From positions 124,001-188,000 of the forward strand of contig JAFRPH010000062.1 of assembly GCA_017429205.1 (NCBI GenBank): a DNA stretch of 64,000 bases. Direction: 5' to 3'. Every line of letters starts with the position of its first letter. Positions within the stretch are counted from its first letter, which is position 1. The position numbers were made by a program, and so were the translations under genes. Below the pieces are notes generated by a model, which had not been told where the DNA came from, made no database searches, and worked only from the letters and a program-made list of their open reading frames with translations. The stretch comes from Bacteroidales bacterium. Its GTDB lineage: Bacteria; Bacteroidota; Bacteroidia; Bacteroidales; UBA932. Below are positions 60,856-64,000 of this stretch, piece by piece.

Positions 60856-61775
60856 CGGGCCAGCCAGCCGTCCAGGAGTGCCCGGACGTCGCTCCAGACG
60901 TTCTCCCGGCCGATTTCGTTCAGAATTTCGTGGCGCATCCCGGGATAGACCTTGCTGGTGACTTCCCGGTAGCCCCGGCTGCGGAGGAAGCTCACCGCCA
61001 TCGAGAATTTCTTCAGGCTGACGATGCAGGGGTCTTCGGAACCGGCGATGAAGTGGACCGGCAGGTCCGGTTTCGTCACGTTCCAGCCCTCCGGGGAATA
61101 GATGTCCTTCATCAGGCGGAACAGGCCGTTGCGGTAGCCGTTGGCCGTGAAGACGAAGCCGCAGAGGGGGTCGTTGTTGTAGGCCTGGACATTGGCCTTG
61201 TTCGTGGATAGCCAGGCGTTCTGGATGCCGTCGGCCTTGAATTTCTTGTCATTGTTGCCGGTGCACAGGTTCGCGAGGAACTGCGACCGGTAGCGGGGGC
61301 CGCGGAATAGGCTGATGCAGCCTGCCAGGAAGCTGCCGAGACCGGCGGCCGGGTTCTTGCTCGGGCTTCCGCACACGATGAGGCCGTCGATGTCCCGGTC
61401 ATACCGCTTGAGGTAGCTGCGGACAATCATCGACCCCATGCTGTGCCCGAACAGGAACAGGGGGAGTCTGGGGTATTGCGCCTTGGCCCAGTCGGTGACG
61501 CAGTGGACATCGTCCACCAGGGCTTTCATTCCGCCCTTGCCCATCCATCCGAGATCCTTCGGATCCCTGACGGACTCGCCGTGGCCGCGGAGGTCGCAGA
61601 TCACGCAGGCGTAGCCCATCTCGGACATATAGGTCATGAAAGGAAGGTACCGCTCCTTGTGTTCCGCCATGCCGTGGACCAGCTGGACGATAGCCTTGGG
61701 GGACTGGGGAGTGATGGCGAGCGTGCTGAGCCGGACGCCGTCGGAGGCGCCGGGGACGATGAACTTTTCTATCAT
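60852..61775 (-). CDS. Alpha/beta hydrolase, lysophospholipase/monoacylglycerol-lipase type
   Basis: 307 residues. Motifs 'QLVHGMAEHKERYLPF' (oxyanion loop), 'CDLRGHGES', the nucleophile elbow FGHSMGSM, 'IAGSEDP' with the likely aspartate and 'GMRHEILNE' with the catalytic histidine. It resembles the Hydrolase_4 family. No signal peptide, so it is cytoplasmic. The substrate is unknown. It overlaps both neighbours by 4 bases. Confidence 0.88.
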   Translation of the reverse strand: MIEKFIVPGASDGVRLSTLAITPQSPKAIVQLVHGMAEHKERYLPFMTYMSEMGYACVICDLRGHGESVRDPKDLGWMGKGGMKALVDDVHCVTDWAKAQYPRLPLFLFGHSMGSMIVRSYLKRYDRDIDGLIVCGSPSKNPAAGLGSFLAGCISLFRGPRYRSQFLANLCTGNNDKKFKADGIQNAWLSTNKANVQAYNNDPLCGFVFTANGYRNGLFRLMKDIYSPEGWNVTKPDLPVHFIAGSEDPCIVSLKKFSMAVSFLRSRGYREVTSKVYPGMRHEILNEIGRENVWSDVRALLDGWLAR

Positions 61776-62773
61776 TTCTCGATTGTCTCGAATTTGTCAA
61801 AAGCGGCGGGAAGCGGGGACTTGAGGCGCACCACTTCTCCGGACATCGGATTCCGGAACACGAGGGTGGCCGCGTGGAGGGCGAGCCGGCGGATCGGGTC
61901 CGTCTCGGCGCCGTATTTCGCGTCTCCGGCGACGGGATGGCCGATGTCGGCGGCGTGGACGCGGATCTGGTTCTTGCGGCCGCTCTCCAGGGAGAATTCG
62001 GCCTTGGTGTACACGCCCTTGCCCCGGCGGACGTATTCCAGCACCTTGTAGTGGGTGATGGCGAGCTGGCCGCCGCGGACTTCCTCGGGGTAGGAATACA
62101 CGATCAGGGACTTGGGATTCTCCACGAGCCAGCTCTGGATGGCGCCGGACTCCTTCTCGAGCTTCTTCTCGAGGATGGCGACGTAGCGGCGCTCGATGAC
62201 GAGCTCCTTCCAGCGGCTCTGGAGGGTGTCCTTCGCCTGTTCATTCTTGGCGAAGACCACCAGGCCGGACGTGCCCTTGTCCAGGCGATGGACGATCCAG
62301 ATCTTGGCGGTGGACCGGTCGGGCGTCCGCCCGCTGGCGATGTCCTCCTTGCGGCGGGCGCGGGCGTTCGTCTTCACATACGCGTTCAGGATCGCGTACA
62401 GGGTGGCTTCCTTCTTGCCGGTCTTGCTCTGGGAGCCCTTGGCGGTGGAGACCGTCAGGAGGCCGGCGGGTTTGTCCACGACGATGTAATGGTCGTCCTC
62501 GAAGACGATCTTGACGCCCGTCTTCTCCACGTCCTCGCGGGCGTTCTCGCTGCTTTCGCGGGCCATCGAAACGGCCTTGGCCAGGATCAGGAGGGAATCC
62601 CCGGTGCGGAGGGGATGGTCGAAGGCGGTCCTCCGCTCCCCGTTGACCAGGACCTGGCCCTTGGAAAGCATGTTCTTGACGCCGGTCTTGGACTGGGTCG
62701 GGAAGATCTCGTAGAGGTATTTCAGGAGGGGACTGTCGTGGGAGACGGTGAACTTTTGTCCGGCGGTGTTCAT
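61772..62773 (-). CDS. RluA-family rRNA/tRNA pseudouridine synthase
   Basis: 333 residues from the ATG at 62773. An S4-like N-terminal domain ('TQSKTGVKNMLSKGQVLVNGE'), then the catalytic domain with 'YIVVDKPAGLLTVST', the key HRLDKGTSG motif (catalytic Asp), 'SGRKNQIRVHAADIGHPVAGD' and 'RLALHAATLVF'. It isomerises specific uridines in RNA; which ones cannot be told. Between the two motifs is a Lys/Arg-rich insertion (residues about 130-150). It overlaps the hydrolase and LRR genes by 4 bases each. Confidence 0.9.
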   Translation of the reverse strand: MNTAGQKFTVSHDSPLLKYLYEIFPTQSKTGVKNMLSKGQVLVNGERRTAFDHPLRTGDSLLILAKAVSMARESSENAREDVEKTGVKIVFEDDHYIVVDKPAGLLTVSTAKGSQSKTGKKEATLYAILNAYVKTNARARRKEDIASGRTPDRSTAKIWIVHRLDKGTSGLVVFAKNEQAKDTLQSRWKELVIERRYVAILEKKLEKESGAIQSWLVENPKSLIVYSYPEEVRGGQLAITHYKVLEYVRRGKGVYTKAEFSLESGRKNQIRVHAADIGHPVAGDAKYGAETDPIRRLALHAATLVFRNPMSGEVVRLKSPLPAAFDKFETIEK

Positions 62774-63393
62774 AGTTCTTCGATGAATTCGTGGAGGGAT
62801 TTGGGAATGAGGGCGAGGAACCGGTCCAGCGTCCCGGCGGGGACGAGGATGGTCTCGAGCGACTCGCAGTCGTCGAAGGCGTCTTCGCCGATGGCTTCCA
62901 GCCCCTTGTTCAGGCGGATCTGGTACAGGTTGATGCAGCCCTGGAATGCCCGGGGGCCGATGACCCGCAGCGAGGCGGGGCAAGTGACCTTCTCCAGGTT
63001 CCAGCAGTCGCAGAAGGCTTCCTCGCCGATGGACAGGAGCCCCTTTGGGAGCCGGATGCTCTCCAGGAAACCGCACTCGTTGAAGGCGGCCTTGCCGATA
63101 TGGGTGAGGGTGGCGGGGAGATGGATCTTCTCCAGGAAGGAGTCGCGCTCGTCCAGGGGGATTTCCTCGCCGATCTTCCGGTCCTCGGCCATATAGTCCT
63201 GGAAGGCGAACACCCCGTCGCACAGGATGCGGCAGCCTTCGCGGACCGTCACTTCGGACGGAAAGTTCTCCGCGTCGAGGAGTTTCTCCCCGTCGGCGGA
63301 GTAGCAGCAACGGTTCTCGTCGTCCCAGACGTCATCGGCCCGGTCTTCGGGGCTGGCGGCCGTAGGGACGCGGAGGATTTCCTGGAGGGTCAT
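62770..63393 (-). CDS. Small intracellular LRR_5 (BspA-type repeat) protein
   Basis: 207 residues from the ATG at 63393. About four leucine-rich repeats of the BspA type ('THIGKAAFNECGFLESIRLP', 'LSIGEEAFCDCWNLEKVTCP', 'RVIGPRAFQGCINLYQIRL', 'EAIGEDAFDDCESLETILVP') after a short acidic N-terminus. Unlike the lipoprotein at 8230 it has no signal peptide, so it should be cytoplasmic. Role unknown; it is embedded in an RNA-modification operon. A longer frame exists upstream but overlaps the next gene. Confidence 0.75.
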   Translation of the reverse strand: MTLQEILRVPTAASPEDRADDVWDDENRCCYSADGEKLLDAENFPSEVTVREGCRILCDGVFAFQDYMAEDRKIGEEIPLDERDSFLEKIHLPATLTHIGKAAFNECGFLESIRLPKGLLSIGEEAFCDCWNLEKVTCPASLRVIGPRAFQGCINLYQIRLNKGLEAIGEDAFDDCESLETILVPAGTLDRFLALIPKSLHEFIEEL

Positions 63394-63395
63394 GG

Positions 63396-63857
63396 TCAGA
63401 AGTTCTTGACGAATTCGATGTCTTTCTTGAGCATCACCTTCGGCTCCATCACGGAGACTTTCTGGAACAGCCTGAACTGGTAGGCGGGGGAGAGGTAGAC
63501 CACATGCTCGTGCTTGCCCTTGCGCCACCACTTGTAGAAGGCGATGGGATCGGTGTCGTAGGGGATCTTGGCTTCGATCTCGGAGGTGTATCCGGGGAAG
63601 TCGATGAGCATCTTGAGGCCGGTGATGCGCTTGTAATATTCGTAATCCGCCCGGCGGAGCTTGGAAACCAGGGGGGCGAACACCTCCATCTGGTCCACTT
63701 TCAGGACTTTTTCGCGCACGACCATCTTGTGAATGCGGACAGGGTCCACATTCAGCCATTCGCCAATCTTCCGGGTCTGGGCGCCGCCTTCACACTCAAG
63801 TGTCAGCAGGTCAGTGGAATTGTACGTTTTTTCCTGGTCAAGCGGATAGGTTTCCAT
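63396..63857 (-). CDS. Protein of unknown function, first gene of the five-gene operon
   Basis: 153 residues, not recognised. It begins METYPLDQEKTYNSTDLL, has a possible HTH-like segment ('TRKIGEWLNVDPVRIHKMVV', about 29-48), and a Trp/Tyr/Lys-rich second half ('DPIAFYKWWRKGKHEHVVYL'). No signal peptide or membrane helix. The HTH-like region would fit a DNA- or RNA-binding protein, but this is a guess. A minus-strand TATATTTG box stands 22 bases upstream, and the LRR gene follows after 2 bases. Confidence 0.65.
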   Translation of the reverse strand: METYPLDQEKTYNSTDLLTLECEGGAQTRKIGEWLNVDPVRIHKMVVREKVLKVDQMEVFAPLVSKLRRADYEYYKRITGLKMLIDFPGYTSEIEAKIPYDTDPIAFYKWWRKGKHEHVVYLSPAYQFRLFQKVSVMEPKVMLKKDIEFVKNF

Positions 63858-63879
63858 TGAAAAATTTTCCGATTCATGG

Positions 63880-63887
63880 CAAATATA
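63880..63887 (-). promoter_or_regulatory. -7 box (TATATTTG, minus strand) of the tcdA-containing operon
   Basis: The minus-strand TATATTTG lies 22 bases before the ATG (63857). Confidence 0.5.
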
Positions 63888-63896
63888 GGAAAAAAA

Positions 63897-63927
63897 TTGT
63901 TTATTTCCACGAAAAAATGTATATTTG
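63897..63927 (+). promoter_or_regulatory. Promoter of the gene entering at the right edge
   Basis: TTG 63897-63899, a 20-base gap, then TATATTTG 63920-63927; divergent from the minus-strand operon. Confidence 0.6.
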
Positions 63928-63973
63928 AACGATTAATAAGCACGAACAACAACCTTTAAACACAAATTTTGAT

Positions 63974-64000
63974 ATGATTTACAAGATTATCGACATTCAG
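63974..64000 (+). CDS. Start of an unidentified gene (first 9 codons)
   Basis: The ATG at 63974 opens MIYKIIDIQ and runs off the window. It has a well-placed promoter 46 bases upstream. Too short to identify. Confidence 0.45.

Overview
The window looks like chromosomal DNA of a GC-rich member of the Bacteroidales (Bacteroidota), probably gut-associated. The reasons are the recurrent promoter pattern TTTG/TTG, 19-20 bases, TAnnTTTG; lipoproteins with fimbrillin-like, BACON and BspA-type leucine-rich domains; a DUF4954 protein; a barrel-less TonB-plug protein; and the Wza/BY-kinase capsule pair. The genus cannot be fixed from the sequence alone. No rRNA, tRNA or CRISPR array was seen.

Layout. 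1-6226: surface polysaccharide start-up genes (the 5' part of an initiating glycosylphosphotransferase on the minus strand, then rfbA, a Wza-like export lipoprotein, a Wzc-like BY-kinase and a beta-propeller lipoprotein). 6227-15830: a visibly AT-richer accessory block with a REP-associated (RAYT) transposase and its stem-loops, two tiny related ORFs, a 1314-residue BspA-type lipoprotein, and a fimbrillin/BACON/propeller lipoprotein gene broken into three pieces. 15880-21914: a nucleotide-sugar cluster (UDP-glucuronate 4-epimerase, a galacturonokinase-like GHMP kinase, a nucleotidyltransferase, UDP-glucose dehydrogenase, a rhamnose-type mutarotase and a carboxylesterase). Together these could supply UDP-GlcA/UDP-GalA both de novo and by salvage. 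22132-26649: an AT-rich solitary gene for a sacsin/NO VEIN-like ATPase fused to a DUF3883 nuclease-like domain, a defence candidate. 26696-37138: a diverged aspartokinase-like protein, then a GDP-fucose operon whose first gene is an in-frame XRE-HTH/GDP-mannose dehydratase fusion and whose second is a cytidylyltransferase/GHMP-kinase fusion, then a heterodimeric ABC exporter and a DUF4954 protein.

37142-44237: a ROK regulator, a HAMP membrane protein overlapping trkH, a RecD2-like helicase and a DPP4-like peptidase. 44238-46890: a second repeat-rich accessory block with another RAYT, three copies of its palindromic repeat, a ~234-base imperfect palindrome, and a membrane protein/XRE pair. 46890-52394 (minus): six tightly coupled genes, queC-queD-queE-glpA-glpB-glpC. 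52469-54721: NfnAB-type electron-bifurcating transhydrogenase. 54759-57665: an Lrp regulator divergent from metY-metX, with inverted half-sites between them. 57720-64000: a plug-domain protein, a Fur-family regulator, a five-gene minus-strand operon (unknown protein, LRR protein, RluA-type pseudouridine synthase, alpha/beta hydrolase, TcdA), and the first codons of one more gene.

Two recurring themes stand out. First, short dispersed palindromes of several families occur both between genes and in frame inside genes (5105, 5434, 18221-18279). Two different RAYT transposases each sit among their own stem-loop family. Second, sugar-nucleotide metabolism shows unusual domain fusions, one of which (HTH-GMD) carries matching inverted operator-like sites at its own promoter.
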